Assembly: GCF_034259325.1 (NCBI RefSeq)
Contig: NZ_JAXIVS010000003.1
Location: forward strand, 310,001-374,000
Reading direction: 5' to 3'
Origin: Hyalangium ruber
GTDB taxonomy: Bacteria > Myxococcota > Myxococcia > Myxococcales > Myxococcaceae
DNA length: 64,000 nucleotides
In this document: positions 46,073 through 54,527 of the stretch, in pieces
Numbering within the stretch: position 1 is the stretch's first letter
Layout: each line of letters starts with the position of its first letter
The notes under the pieces: generated by a model
Databases searched by the model: none
Seen by the model: the letters and a program-made list of their open reading frames with translations, nothing else
Told to the model about the DNA's origin: nothing
Made by a program: the position numbers and the translations under genes

Positions 46073-47278
46073 TCATATCAGCCTGGCGCTGATGGCGCTG
46101 TGCAGGTCCGCCCCCGCGTCGGTGAGGATGAGCCGCTCGCCCCGCAGCATCGCCAGCCCATGCTGCACCATCCGGGCAATCTCCGCGCGTCGGGGCTCGG
46201 GGTCCTGGCCGTAGGCGGCACATACGCCCTCCCAGTCCACCCCCGAGCGCAGCCGGAGCCCCATGGCCAGCCGCTCGGCGAACAGCTCCTCTGGCGTCAG
46301 CGCCTCTCGGCTCGCCTCGGGCAGCGTCCCCTGCTCCACCGCGCGCAGGTACGCCTCCGCGCTTCGCAGGTTCACGTACCGGTGCGGCGAGGGCGTGTGC
46401 AGCATCCCCGTCGCGCCCACGCCGAGCGCCAGGTACTCGCCCCCCGTCCAGTACAGCGCGTTGTGCCGGGAGCTGTACCCCTCGCGCGCGTGGTTGGAGA
46501 TTTCATACCGGCGCAGGCCGTGCGCTTCGTACACCTCGCACAGCGTGGCGGACATGGCCACCACCTCCTCGTCCGGAGGCAGCGACACCTCGCCGCGCAC
46601 CAGCCGCTTCGCCAGCGGCGTGTCCTCGGCCAGCACCTCGCGCTCCAGCGTCAGCGCGTAGGTGGACAGGTGCTCCGGCCCCAGTGCCACCGCCTGGCGC
46701 GCGTCCGCCTCCACCTGCTCCCGCGTCTGCCCGTGGACGCCATAGATGAAGTCCATGGACACGGACTCGAAGCCCGCGCGCCGCGCCGCCCGGAACGCCT
46801 CCTCCGCGCCCCGCGCGTCGTGCTCGCGCCCCAGCGCCTTGAGCGTCTCCGGCTGGAAGGACTGCACCCCCAACGACAGCCGGTTCACCCCCGCCGACTG
46901 GTAGCCCGCGAACCGCTCCGAGTCCGCCCGCTCCGGGTTGGCCTCCAGCGACACCTCCGCCCCTGGCGCCACCGCCATCCGCGCGGAAATGCCCTCCAGC
47001 ACGTGCGCCACCCACCGGGGGTGCCACAGCGAGGGAGTGCCTCCGCCCAGGAAGATGGACTCCAGGGGGCGTGTGCGCAGCTCCGGCATGGCCGCCAGCC
47101 GCGCCTCGAGCTCCGCGAGCACCGCGCGCGCGTAGCGCTCCTCCGGCACCTGGCGCGACACCGAGACCGCGAAGTCGCAGTACGGGCACTTCGCCAGGCA
47201 GTACGGGAAGTGGAGGTACAGCCCGAAGCGGGCCGCTGGCATCCCCGTGAAAGCGTCGATGGGCGCGAGAGCCGGCAT
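46073..47278 (-). CDS. hemW: HemW, heme chaperone-like radical SAM protein
   Basis: A 401-residue radical SAM protein. The [4Fe-4S] cluster cysteines are C27, C31 and C34 (FPYCLAKCPYCDF, CX3CX2C), with the SAM-binding GGGTPSLW and GVQSFQPETLKALGREH motifs. A HemW-specific C-terminal domain with winged-helix character (EISNHAREGYSSRHNALYWTGGEYLALGVGATG) follows. Homologues were long called oxygen-independent coproporphyrinogen III oxidase (HemN), but HemW lacks the fourth cysteine of HemN and binds heme for insertion into respiratory enzymes. The length and cysteine pattern favour HemW. It follows the coiled-coil gene by 6 bases, so the two share a transcript. Confidence 0.92.
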   Translation of the reverse strand: MPALAPIDAFTGMPAARFGLYLHFPYCLAKCPYCDFAVSVSRQVPEERYARAVLAELEARLAAMPELRTRPLESIFLGGGTPSLWHPRWVAHVLEGISARMAVAPGAEVSLEANPERADSERFAGYQSAGVNRLSLGVQSFQPETLKALGREHDARGAEEAFRAARRAGFESVSMDFIYGVHGQTREQVEADARQAVALGPEHLSTYALTLEREVLAEDTPLAKRLVRGEVSLPPDEEVVAMSATLCEVYEAHGLRRYEISNHAREGYSSRHNALYWTGGEYLALGVGATGMLHTPSPHRYVNLRSAEAYLRAVEQGTLPEASREALTPEELFAERLAMGLRLRSGVDWEGVCAAYGQDPEPRRAEIARMVQHGLAMLRGERLILTDAGADLHSAISARLI

Positions 47279-47284
47279 GAGCGC

Positions 47285-49657
47285 CTACTTCTTGGCCCCC
47301 TTCAGCTGTGCCTCCAAGCGGGCCACCTTCGCCTTGTACGTGGCCGCCGCCTCGATCGCCGACTCGGCCTGCACCAGCTTCTTCTTCATGGCGGCGATGT
47401 CCGACTTGAGCTTGTCGCGCTCGGCCACCAGCTCCGCCGAAGCCTCTCCTCCCCCCGCCGCCGCCGGAGGATTCGCCCGCGCCTGCTCCAGCTCGTGCGC
47501 CAGCCCCTCGCGCTCGACCTGCGCCGCCTGGAGCTCCGCCTCCAGCTCGGAGATGCGCTGCTCCAGCCCGGAGCGCTCGGCCTGCGCCGACTCCAACGTC
47601 GCCTCGAGCTGGCTCAGCCGCTGCCCCAGCTCGCCCTGGCTGCCCCGCTCGGACTGCAGCGCGCCTTCCGCCTGCGCCAGCTTCTGCTCCAGCGCCGCGC
47701 GCGTCCGGGTGCCCTCCTCCTCCTTCTTCTTGAGCGAGCGCACCGTCGTCTCGGAGGCCGACAGCTCGTTGGCGGCCTTCTTCTTCGCCGCCTCGGTCTC
47801 GCCCCGGGCCGTCTCCAGCGCGCCCTCCAGCATCTTCACCCGCTGGTTGAGCCGCTCCGTCTTGTCGTCCGCCTCGGCGCGCGCCGCCTCCAGCTTCGCG
47901 GTCAGCTCGGTCACCTGCGTGTCGCGCTGCGTGCCGCCCTTCTCCAGCATCACCACGCGCGCGGACAGCCCGGCCCGCTCCGCCTTCGTCGTCTCCAGGG
48001 AGGTCTGCGTCGTCTTCAGCGTGGCCTTCAGCGTGGCCACCTCGCCCGCCGCCGCGTCGCGCTCGGCCTGCATGGCCTCCAGCGCCGCGCTCAGCTCCTC
48101 CACCCGTGCCTCGGCCACCTGCGTGGCCTCCGTCAGCGACACGGTGTCGGCTTCGATGCGGTCCCGCAGCGACACCTGCTCGGCCTCGCTGGCCTCCAGC
48201 GAGCCCCGCAGCGTGGCCACCTCCACCTCGGCGTTCTGCGCCCGCTCGGAGAGCGAGGCCAGCTCCGCCTCCAACCCCTGCACCCGCTCGGTCAGCGTGG
48301 CGACCTGGCCCTCGGCCACCTCCGCCCGGCCGGTGAGCGAGCCCGCCTCCGCCGTGCGAGCCGAGAGCGCCGCGCGCACCCCCACCAGGTCCGCGTCCTT
48401 GAGCGCCACGGAGCGCTCCAGCTCCGCCACCCGCGTCCTCAGGGTGTTCTTCTCCGTCTGGAGGGTCGTCTTCTCCGTCTGGAGGGTGTTCTTCTGCGCG
48501 AGCAGGGTGTCCAGCTCCCCCTGCAGGGCGCTCTTCTCCGCCTCGAGCGCCTCCAGCTGCTGACGCACCGTGGCCACTTCCGAGCGCGCCTCGTCCCGCT
48601 CCGCCTCGGTGAGCTGCGCGCGGGCCTGCGCCTCCTCCAGCGAGCTTCGGGACCACTCGCTCTCGCTCTCCAGCGCGCTGAGGTTGCCCGTGGCCTCGGC
48701 CAACGCCGTCTCGAGCTGGCTGTTGCGCAGCGCCACCTCCTCCTTCTCGGAGGCAGCAGCCTCGAGCTCCGTCGTGAGCCGCTCCACGTCCGCCAGCGCG
48801 GCCTGGAACTGCTCCTGGACGGCCTCCATCGTCCCCTGCGCCTCGGACTTCTCCGCGGCCAGGTCCGCCACGCGGTCCTGCGCCAGGGAGAGGGCCTCCT
48901 TGGCGCCCACCAGCTCCTCGGCCAGCGCCGCGCGCGCCTCGCGCTCCGAGCGCAGGTCGTCATTGAGGCGCGGCAGCTCCGCCTCCACGTCCGCCAGCGC
49001 GCGGGACAGGTCCTTGCGGTCCGCCTCCACCGCCTCCAGCTCGCCCTCCACCTCCGCCCGGCGCGCCTCGGCCGCGGCCGCGCGCTTCTCCTCACGGGCC
49101 AGCGCCTCGGTCGCCTGGGCCAGCTTCTGGGGCAGGTCCTTCATCCCCCCGAGCTGGCCCTTGGTATCCAGCGCCTCGCGCTTGGCGTCCGCGGCGACCT
49201 TCTGCGTGTCGGCCATCTCCTTCTTCAGCTGCGTCACCGACTGGCGCAGCGTGGAGAGCTCCGACTCCTTCTCCGTGTACAGCGAGCGCGCCCGGGAGAG
49301 CGTCTCCGTCTTCTGCTTGAGGACCTGCCGGAAGAAGTCGAGCTTCTCCTCCGGCGAGGCGCCCATGGGCAGCCGGGGCTCCGCGGGCTCACCGAAGGGG
49401 TCCGCCCCGCCCAGCGGCCGGTTCTTGGCCAAGGGCGAGGGGATGCCCGACTGGCTCTGGCTGGGAATGGGCGCGGGCGCCGTGTTGGCCGAGGCCGCCG
49501 CGGAGGCCGCCTTGCGCGGCGGCAGCGGAGGCGGCGCCACCCCGGCGGCAGGGGCCGCCGGCTTGCTCGCGGACAGTGTGCCGGCCCTGGGGGCTTCACC
49601 CTCCAGGCTCTCGCGCAGGTCCGCTAGCGGATCCAGCTCTTCCAGGGGCGATGCCAT
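47285..49657 (-). CDS. Long coiled-coil protein, unknown function
   Basis: A 790-residue cytoplasmic-type protein without signal peptide. The first 115 residues are Ala/Pro-rich and disordered, with a D-P-L-A-D-L-R-E-S-L start. From about 118 to 690 it is one nearly unbroken coiled coil, rich in Glu, Ala, Leu and Arg, with a heptad-exact DNA repeat at 48438-48505 coding for LLAQKNT, LQTEKTT and LQTEKNT. A Gly/Ala/Pro break near 740 is followed by a last short coiled coil ending in Lys. Rod-like proteins of this sort serve as scaffolds; in myxobacteria several belong to motility or polarity systems, but I cannot name this one. Confidence 0.8.
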   Translation of the reverse strand: MASPLEELDPLADLRESLEGEAPRAGTLSASKPAAPAAGVAPPPLPPRKAASAAASANTAPAPIPSQSQSGIPSPLAKNRPLGGADPFGEPAEPRLPMGASPEEKLDFFRQVLKQKTETLSRARSLYTEKESELSTLRQSVTQLKKEMADTQKVAADAKREALDTKGQLGGMKDLPQKLAQATEALAREEKRAAAAEARRAEVEGELEAVEADRKDLSRALADVEAELPRLNDDLRSEREARAALAEELVGAKEALSLAQDRVADLAAEKSEAQGTMEAVQEQFQAALADVERLTTELEAAASEKEEVALRNSQLETALAEATGNLSALESESEWSRSSLEEAQARAQLTEAERDEARSEVATVRQQLEALEAEKSALQGELDTLLAQKNTLQTEKTTLQTEKNTLRTRVAELERSVALKDADLVGVRAALSARTAEAGSLTGRAEVAEGQVATLTERVQGLEAELASLSERAQNAEVEVATLRGSLEASEAEQVSLRDRIEADTVSLTEATQVAEARVEELSAALEAMQAERDAAAGEVATLKATLKTTQTSLETTKAERAGLSARVVMLEKGGTQRDTQVTELTAKLEAARAEADDKTERLNQRVKMLEGALETARGETEAAKKKAANELSASETTVRSLKKKEEEGTRTRAALEQKLAQAEGALQSERGSQGELGQRLSQLEATLESAQAERSGLEQRISELEAELQAAQVEREGLAHELEQARANPPAAAGGGEASAELVAERDKLKSDIAAMKKKLVQAESAIEAAATYKAKVARLEAQLKGAKK

Positions 49658-49826
49658 GTTGGGTGCAGGTTATCGCCCAGCGCGCCACTTCTCCAGAGAC
49701 ACGCACGAAAGGGCAGCGCCCGCCCCCCTGGAAGGGCTTCGGACATGCGTCCGGCTCGCCTTGGAGTGGCCCAGGCGTTAGGCAGTAGGAGAAACATCAA
49801 GCCCGCCTTGCTTCCCAGCAGGGCTG

Positions 49827-52445
49827 GTGCCAGCTTCGGACGCTCCCATGCCCCTCCGCTATGCCCTGCCCAATGGGCTCACCGTCGTCTTCGAGGAACA
49901 GCACGCCGCCAAGGTCGCGGCCTTCCAGGTCTGGGTGAAGGCCGGCAGCGCCGACGAGCGCCCCGACCAGGCCGGCCTGGCCCACCTGCACGAGCACATG
50001 CTCTTCAAGGGCACCGAGCGCCGGGGCCCCGGAGAGATTGCCCGGGACGTGGAGGCGCACGGCGGCGAGGTGAACGCCTGGACGTCCTTCGACCAGACGG
50101 TCTACCACATCGTCATCGCCAGCCAGTTCGCCCGGACGGGGTTGGACATCCTCGGCGACGCGGTGCGGCGATCGGCGTTCGACAAGGACGAGCTGGCGCG
50201 GGAAATCGAGGTGGTGTGCGAGGAGATCAAGCGCAGCCAGGACACCCCGGCCCGGCGCGCCTCCAGGGACTTGTTCTCCACCGCCTACCAGGTCCACCCC
50301 TACCGCAAGCCCGTCATCGGCACCGAGGAGAGCGTGCGGAGCTTCACCCGGGAGAAGGTGCTCGAGTTCTACCACCGGCACTATTCGCCCCAGAACCTGG
50401 TGCTCTCGGTGGTGGGAGACCTGCACGAGGCGGAGCTGCGGCAGTGGGTGGATGAGATTTTTGGTGGGGATTGGGGCCGACCCTTCGAGGGATTGGTCCA
50501 GCGCCCGGTGGAGCCGCGCGCCCAGGGCCGCCGCGTCCTCCTGCGCCCGGACGAGGTGAAGGAGGCCCATGTCCACCTGAGCTTCGGCATCCCCCAGGCC
50601 AGCCATCCGGACGTGCCGGCGCTGGACGTGCTGGCGATGCTGATGGGCCAGGGAGAGGCCAGCCGGCTGGCGGTGGAAGTCAAACGCAAGGCCAACCTCG
50701 TCAATGACATCCACGCCTCGGCGTACACGCCGAGGGACCCGGGCCTGTTCACCGCCTCGTTCACCACGCCCCCGGAGAACGTGGCGAAGGCGCTGGAGGA
50801 GACGCTGCGGGTGATGTCCGAGCTGCGGGTGCGCTCGGTGTCCGCCGAGGAGCTGGCCACGGTGAAGGCCCTGGTCGAGGCGGAGGCCGTCTACCAGCGC
50901 GAGACGGTGCAGGGCATGGCGCGCAAGATGGGCTACTACCAGTCCTCGATGGGCGGGCTGGAGGCGGAGGAGCGCTACTACGAGGCCGTGGCCCGGCTCA
51001 CCCCGGACGATGTGCGCGCGGTGGCGGAGAACTACCTGCGCTTCGACCGGGCGGCGCTCAGCGCGCTGCTGCCCCAGGGCACGGCCTTCACGGAGGCGCA
51101 GGCGAACCAGATCCTCGACGGGGTGATGCACGAGGCGCCCACGCTGCGCCCCGAGCGCCGCACGCGCCGGCCCACGAGCGAGACGGCCATGCGCATCGTC
51201 CGCTCGGGCACGAGCACCGGGGAGATCATCCAGGAGACGCTGCCCTCGGGAGCGCGCATCCTGGTGCGCGAGGAGCACGGCGTTCCGCTCTTCTCCGTGC
51301 GGGCGGCGTTCGCCGGCGGGCAGCGCTACGAGACGCCAGCCCACAGCGGGTTGACGACGCTCCTGGGCCGCAGCCTCACGCGGGGCACGCGGGCGCGCGA
51401 TGCGGAGGAGATTACGCAGTTGGTGGACGCGTACGCCGGCTCGCTGCTGGGCGTAGGCGGGCGCAACTCGGTGGGCGTGAGAGGCGAGTTCCTCTCGAAG
51501 CACTTCGAGTCGGCCTTCCGCCTCTTCGCCGAGTGCGCCACGGAGCCCACCTTCCCCGAGGCGGAGGTGGCGCGCGAGCGGCGCCTGCTGCTGCAGGACA
51601 TCCTCACGCGGGAGGACAAGCCGTCGGGGCTGGCGTTCGACCTGTTCAGCAAGACGCTGTACCGCTCGCACCCGTACCGGATGCCCGCCAGCGGAGAGCG
51701 CGGCACGGTGGAGGCGCTGGGGCCCGAGCTGCTGCGCGACTACCACGCGGCGTTCATGGACCCCTCGCAGCTGTCGCTGTGCGTGGTGGGCGATGTGAAG
51801 GTGGACGAGGTGATGGCGCTGGCGCGCGAGTACTTCGGCAAGGCCCGGGGCACGGCGCGCAAGGCGCCTCCGGTGCCGGTGGATCCGCCGCCGGAGACGG
51901 CGCGCGAGGAGAAGCGGGTGCTGGCACGGGCCCAGAGCCACCTGGTGTACGGGTTCATGGGCGCACGGCTGAACGATCAGTGGCGGCACGCGCTGGAGGT
52001 GCTCTCGACGGTGCTCTCGGGCCAGGGCGGGCGGCTCTTCGTGGAGCTGCGCGACAAGCGCTCCATGGCCTACAGCGTGAGCAGCTTCACCATCGAGGGC
52101 GTGGACCCGGGCTACTTCGCGGCGTACATCGGTACGAGCCCCGAGAAGGTGAACGACGCGATGGCGGGCATCCGCCGGGAGCTGGAGCGGGTGCGCGAGG
52201 AGCGGGTGAGCGACGCGGAGCTGGCGCGCACCAAGCAGCACCTCATCGGCACGAACGAGATCGGCCTGCAGCGCAACGGCGCCCGCGCCGCGCTGCTCGC
52301 GCTGGATGACTGCTACGGCCTGGGCTTCGACAACTTCCTGCACTACGCCGACAACATCAGCGCGGTGACGGCGGAGGAGGTGCGCGAAGTGGCCCGCCGA
52401 GTCATCGACTTCGACCACAGCGCGCTGTCCATCGTCGGGCCGTGA
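49827..52445 (+). CDS. M16-family zinc metallopeptidase, double-domain
   Basis: An 872-residue peptidase of two M16 halves. The N-terminal half has the inverted zinc motif HXXEH in H53-L-H-E56-H57 (AGLAHLHEHMLFKG) and the downstream glutamate in VVCEEIKRSQD; the C-terminal half (from about 460) has no HXXEH and acts as the inactive partner, as in pitrilysin-type and fused processing peptidases. Residues NAWTSFDQTVYH match M16. No signal peptide is visible, so it may act in the cytoplasm. The GTG at 49827 has an AGG in front; the ATG at 49848 is an equally possible start. It probably degrades or processes peptides of intermediate size. Confidence 0.92.
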   Translation: MPASDAPMPLRYALPNGLTVVFEEQHAAKVAAFQVWVKAGSADERPDQAGLAHLHEHMLFKGTERRGPGEIARDVEAHGGEVNAWTSFDQTVYHIVIASQFARTGLDILGDAVRRSAFDKDELAREIEVVCEEIKRSQDTPARRASRDLFSTAYQVHPYRKPVIGTEESVRSFTREKVLEFYHRHYSPQNLVLSVVGDLHEAELRQWVDEIFGGDWGRPFEGLVQRPVEPRAQGRRVLLRPDEVKEAHVHLSFGIPQASHPDVPALDVLAMLMGQGEASRLAVEVKRKANLVNDIHASAYTPRDPGLFTASFTTPPENVAKALEETLRVMSELRVRSVSAEELATVKALVEAEAVYQRETVQGMARKMGYYQSSMGGLEAEERYYEAVARLTPDDVRAVAENYLRFDRAALSALLPQGTAFTEAQANQILDGVMHEAPTLRPERRTRRPTSETAMRIVRSGTSTGEIIQETLPSGARILVREEHGVPLFSVRAAFAGGQRYETPAHSGLTTLLGRSLTRGTRARDAEEITQLVDAYAGSLLGVGGRNSVGVRGEFLSKHFESAFRLFAECATEPTFPEAEVARERRLLLQDILTREDKPSGLAFDLFSKTLYRSHPYRMPASGERGTVEALGPELLRDYHAAFMDPSQLSLCVVGDVKVDEVMALAREYFGKARGTARKAPPVPVDPPPETAREEKRVLARAQSHLVYGFMGARLNDQWRHALEVLSTVLSGQGGRLFVELRDKRSMAYSVSSFTIEGVDPGYFAAYIGTSPEKVNDAMAGIRRELERVREERVSDAELARTKQHLIGTNEIGLQRNGARAALLALDDCYGLGFDNFLHYADNISAVTAEEVREVARRVIDFDHSALSIVGP

Positions 52446-52454
52446 CGCTCAGGG

Positions 52455-52477
52455 CGCTTTGCGCCCGGTTGGGGTTG
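52455..52477 (+). repeat. Direct repeat A of the toxin cassette
   Basis: A 23-base sequence beginning CGCTTTGCGCCCGG and ending GGGGTTG, 10 bases behind the M16 gene, with a small GGGCGC-TTT-GCGCCC hairpin overlapping its start. It recurs in the same orientation at 54470-54492 with 21 of 23 bases identical. The cassette of small and toxin-like genes lies exactly between the copies. Confidence 0.6.
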
Positions 52478-52558
52478 CACACGAGGCCCGTGGTGCGCGC
52501 GTCGGACAGCTCCAGCTCGGCCCGGTGGCGCGTGCCAGGAGACGCCCGGCAGCCTCAC

Positions 52559-53317
52559 TCAACCCAGCGTCACGCGCCCGCCAATCTCCGGGAAACGCTC
52601 GTACGCGCGCACGAGCGCCTCCAGGTGCGCGGGGTTTTCGAGATCCAGCAGCGTATCCGTGAGCCGAACCACCCACCCGCCCGTCGCCGTGCGCCGCGCC
52701 CGAGAGAGCAAGTCCGCATCGCGGGCAGGGTCCGGAAACCCGATGGCTTGTGCAGCGGCTGCCGACCAATAGTTCAGCCACCCGAGGTGATGGGGAATCG
52801 CCGGCGAGCGAATGTACTTAGGAAGGTTGAGCGCTGGGAGCCCCCGGGGTGGGACATGCGGCTGATCCGCCGAGTGGCGAATCTGTTTTGCCATCTCCGG
52901 CGCCACTGCGTCCGGCAGCACGCGCCCCCAGAACGCGAGTGCGCCTTCAGCCACGCCTTCCAGCACCTCCGCTGCCGCTGCGATGCCGACCGCATCTAGC
53001 GGCAGCTTTGCATGGACATCGAGCAACGGCTGGCCGCCCGGCGCTTGGCGCCCGGAGGTCCGCAACCCATAAACCGTTACCGGGTAACTCTCGTCGCCGT
53101 TGCACAGCAACGGGAATTCCCCGCGCGCCGCCGCCTTAGCGAGCCACCCCTCGCGTTGCGGCAACGCGAGGGGCCGCCCCTCGTCAGACAGTTCCCACTC
53201 CAGGCGCACACCGGGGAGCGCTCGTTCGACTCCGTGGACTACTGCGAGTGTGCGACCGTCGTTGCCCACAAGCGCAGGCGCGTAGACGATGTGGATGAGG
53301 GTTCTCCGCTTGGTCAT
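52559..53317 (-). CDS. DUF5953-like protein, likely immunity partner
   Basis: A 252-residue soluble protein without signal or membrane helix, translated from an ATG that overlaps the stop of the upstream lipoprotein gene (ATGA). Stretches such as RTLIHIVYAPALVGNDGRTLAVVHGVE, LPLLCNGDESYPVTVYGLRTSG, DVHAKLPLD and GGWVVRLTDTLLDLENPAHLEALVRAYERFPEIGGRVTLG resemble what I know as DUF5953, a myxobacterial family found beside DUF6310 genes. Being cytoplasmic, coupled and directly downstream of a probable nuclease effector, it fits an immunity protein that keeps kin from self-poisoning. The family name is from memory; the role is inference. Confidence 0.65.
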   Translation of the reverse strand: MTKRRTLIHIVYAPALVGNDGRTLAVVHGVERALPGVRLEWELSDEGRPLALPQREGWLAKAAARGEFPLLCNGDESYPVTVYGLRTSGRQAPGGQPLLDVHAKLPLDAVGIAAAAEVLEGVAEGALAFWGRVLPDAVAPEMAKQIRHSADQPHVPPRGLPALNLPKYIRSPAIPHHLGWLNYWSAAAAQAIGFPDPARDADLLSRARRTATGGWVVRLTDTLLDLENPAHLEALVRAYERFPEIGGRVTLG

Positions 53318-54024
53318 CGCTCGCACCCCGTGACGACAACATTGAGGGTTATATCCTCGTTGAGCAACGCGTCTTTGTGCTCTTGGGTGCTCACCCCGAC
53401 GACGAGGCCATAGCCACATGCCTCCGCGATGTCCCTCTCTTCCCGCAGCAACGGCATCTGTTTCAGGATCGTCCGCTCCCGGATGAAGTCAGGGTAGGTG
53501 TCAAATCGATGGGTCTTGATCTCCCACAGCACACGCGCGCCGACTTGCAGCGCATCAAAGCGCTTGCCGCCAACGAGCACGTCATTGCCGGGGTAGCGGT
53601 TCGGCGGAAACTGATCGGCGCACTGGTTATGCGGGGCATCCTCGCCCGCGTGCGGCACCGGGATGGGGTCGCACTCGAGGCGGCGCTCCGCTGTCACCGG
53701 GGCAGGCGGGTCCCTCCTGTTCACTCTGGACTTCTCCGGTGTGGGGTTCGCCTCCGGTTCCTGCGAGGCCCGAGGAGCGTCTCCGGCCCAAAGGCCCGGC
53801 TCCCGGGTGGGCGGCAACACGCGCTTGTGCGGGCTGCGCGGCAGGGGCTGGGGGCGAACCTGCCCTGGCTGCCCGGGGGTGGGCAGGCCCGTGCCGGGCA
53901 CAGGGGGGGGGCGCACAGGCGCCCAAGCGTAGGTCTCAGGCGCCTCTTGAGAGGTGGCGCACCCCGCTACGACTCCGGCAACAGCAACGGCTTGGCGCAG
54001 TGCGCTGCAAGTTCGGAAGTTCAT
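53314..54024 (-). CDS. DUF6310-like lipoprotein with PD-(D/E)XK-like nuclease domain, putative toxin
   Basis: A 236-residue exported protein: lipobox VAGC (C22), a Pro-rich disordered linker (about 25-110) and a C-terminal domain of about 115 residues. This contains HNQCADQFPPNRYPGNDV, then D157 in KRFDALQ and E168-x-K170 in VLWEIKTHRFDT, a D...ExK arrangement as in PD-(D/E)XK nucleases, and ends ACGYGLVVGVSTQEHKDAL...VVVTGC. I recognise this as the DUF6310 type. A lipid anchor plus linker plus small nuclease suits a contact- or outer-membrane-exchange toxin. The start at 54024 has GGAC upstream; an ATG at 54039 is possible. Confidence 0.65.
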   Translation of the reverse strand: MNFRTCSALRQAVAVAGVVAGCATSQEAPETYAWAPVRPPPVPGTGLPTPGQPGQVRPQPLPRSPHKRVLPPTREPGLWAGDAPRASQEPEANPTPEKSRVNRRDPPAPVTAERRLECDPIPVPHAGEDAPHNQCADQFPPNRYPGNDVLVGGKRFDALQVGARVLWEIKTHRFDTYPDFIRERTILKQMPLLREERDIAEACGYGLVVGVSTQEHKDALLNEDITLNVVVTGCER

Positions 54025-54058
54025 TCCACGTCCGTTCATCGAAGAGGGGCGGGGCGGA

Positions 54059-54271
54059 TCAGAGCCCGCTCGCTACTTCCAACTTGCAGGGCTGATCAGA
54101 ATAGACCCGAGCCATAACAGCTCTTGTAAAGTCGGGCACTTGGCCAAATGCAGTGCCCCCGGCGCTCACTCCCAACGCATAGAGGAGGAGCGCGAACGGC
54201 ACGATGAGGCACAGCCCTCCGAGTGCGCCCAGCACCGCGCGCGCTTTCAACTGCGACACCTCTGAAGACAC
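54059..54271 (-). CDS. Small membrane protein in the toxin cassette
   Basis: A 70-residue protein with a GTG start and one clear hydrophobic segment (about residues 12-40, AVLGALGGLCLIVPFALLLYALGV) followed by a polar tail with one Cys. It lies 34 bases upstream of the lipoprotein toxin gene on the same strand and shows no better start. It could be a delivery or anchoring subunit of the toxin cassette. I do not recognise a family, and the ribosome site is weak. Confidence 0.45.
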   Translation of the reverse strand: MSSEVSQLKARAVLGALGGLCLIVPFALLLYALGVSAGGTAFGQVPDFTRAVMARVYSDQPCKLEVASGL

Positions 54272-54357
54272 GCCTCTGGTTCCGGCGCTTCAGCGCAAAA
54301 CTCCTCGACGTCCTCAAGGGGTAGGCAGTCTTCCTGAAGGGGTCGGACACCTTCCAT
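54247..54357 (-). CDS. Possible 36-residue Cys-rich protein
   Basis: An ATG with an AAGGA site 4-5 bases upstream opens a short frame (MEGVRPLQEDCLPLEDVEEF, then Cys at 21, 30 and 34). Its 3' end overlaps the next small gene by 25 bases. It is acidic, with four cysteines (C11, C21, C30, C34). This could be a real micro-protein at the head of the cassette or a chance frame; the length is too small to decide. Confidence 0.3.
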   Translation of the reverse strand: MEGVRPLQEDCLPLEDVEEFCAEAPEPEACLQRCRS

Positions 54358-54469
54358 CGCATCCTTGTGCGCGGCGCGCTCGATGGTGCCTCGCCGCCCG
54401 AAGGCATGGGGGCACCCAGGCGATTCTCTCTCAAGTGCGGCAGTTGCGCACGGGCGTGACTCCACCGGA

Positions 54470-54492
54470 CGCTTTGCGCCCGGCGGGGGTTG
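54470..54492 (+). repeat. Direct repeat B of the toxin cassette
   Basis: The second copy of the 23-base repeat (21 of 23 identical to 52455-52477), 35 bases before the start of the next plus-strand gene. With copy A it frames a 1992-base segment that carries only minus-strand cassette genes. Confidence 0.6.
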
Positions 54493-54527
54493 GACCAGAC
54501 TGCCGCGATTCTCTCCAGGAGGAATGA

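Noticed and set aside
48438-48505. Short tandem DNA repeat of 21 bases, considered as a regulatory or CRISPR-like repeat.
   Set aside because: It is in frame within the coiled-coil gene and codes for repeated heptads, so protein structure explains it.
45872-49627. A 1251-codon plus-strand frame across hemW and the coiled-coil gene.
   Set aside because: It is opposite to two well-supported genes and its translation is Leu/Arg/Gln/His-rich noise.
49797-52418. An 873-codon minus-strand frame antisense to the M16 peptidase.
   Set aside because: The plus strand encodes a clear HXXEH peptidase of normal length; the antisense product has no recognisable motif.
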